Positions 40,549-40,560 of a stretch of DNA of 40,560 nucleotides are shown in pieces. The translations under genes and the position numbers were made by a program. Under the pieces are notes generated by a model, which was given only the letters and a program-made list of their open reading frames with translations, did not search any database and was not told the DNA's origin. How positions within the stretch are numbered: the first letter of the stretch is position 1; each line of letters opens with the position of its first letter. Origin of the DNA: JBBTIS01 sp038059855 (GTDB lineage: Bacteria; Elusimicrobiota; Elusimicrobia; JACQPE01); contig CAYHKQ010000010.1 in NCBI GenBank assembly GCA_964357255.1, forward strand, positions 1-40,560, written 5' to 3'.

Positions 40549-40560
40549 ATGAATACAAAA
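40549..40560 (+). CDS. possible 5' end of a truncated rightward gene
   Basis: ATG AAT ACA AAA runs off the window edge. TATCTT lies exactly 6 nt before this ATG, the same spacing as at other SD-less genes here. Only four codons are visible, so nothing can be said about the product. Confidence 0.25.

Overview
The window looks like a chromosomal segment from an uncultured Gram-negative bacterium. It has lipoboxes, signal peptides, a CsgG-family outer-membrane lipoprotein, LPP20-type lipoproteins and AlaRS, LigA, SMC and riboflavin genes of ordinary bacterial type. The mix (stand-alone SWIB protein, many short secreted orphan proteins, abundant palindromic intergenic repeats) would suit Elusimicrobiota or a neighbouring uncultured phylum, but that placement is inference from gene content and was not tested. 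I saw no rRNA, tRNA, CRISPR array, IS transposase or prophage.

Layout. 1-4.6 kb: a palindromic repeat fragment, a secreted glycine-zipper protein (+), alaS (-) and a cyclase-homology/receiver protein (+). 4.6-10.3 kb: a leftward envelope gene set: a GNA1162/DUF799-like lipoprotein, a CsgG lipoprotein, an LPP20-like lipoprotein, an Ala-rich secreted coiled-coil protein, a FlgT_N-like lipoprotein and, perhaps separately transcribed, a zinc-ribbon/HEAT membrane protein. 10.3-14.9 kb: lysA (-) diverges from a rightward amino-acid catabolic operon of proline dehydrogenase, Tdh-like dehydrogenase and Kbl. 15-21.3 kb: small accessory genes (pentapeptide-like protein, retropepsin-like protein with a small partner, hexapeptide beta-helix lipoprotein, rhodanese, DUF2914 protein), an M1 aminopeptidase and a SWIB protein. 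21.4-30.9 kb: a secreted orphan converging on a tightly packed leftward operon ribD-marC-ribE-ribBA-ribH-nusB-ligA-recX-purH. 31-36 kb: a TlpA-CcdA thiol-redox fusion and smc. 36-40.5 kb: a His/Tyr/Trp-rich secreted protein and a large propeller/membrane protein whose C-terminal nuclease-like half lies in the -1 frame behind an A8 run.

Threads across the window. (1) Several genes lacking a Shine-Dalgarno carry a -10-like hexamer exactly 6 nt before the start codon, which suggests leaderless transcription, while other genes have strong SDs. (2) Nested palindromic repeats of at least three classes sit between genes. Two copies 24 kb apart are 143/144 identical, and two unrelated classes share an internal ~47 bp module. 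(3) Two elements lie directly against the 5' ends of secreted-protein genes and create false N-terminal extensions.

Most promising for novelty: the frameshifted propeller/CdiA-like protein (37.6-40.5 kb), the CsgG-family cluster with its Ala-rich secreted protein (5.5-10.3 kb), and a nine-residue CGC peptide ORF behind the TlpA-CcdA gene.
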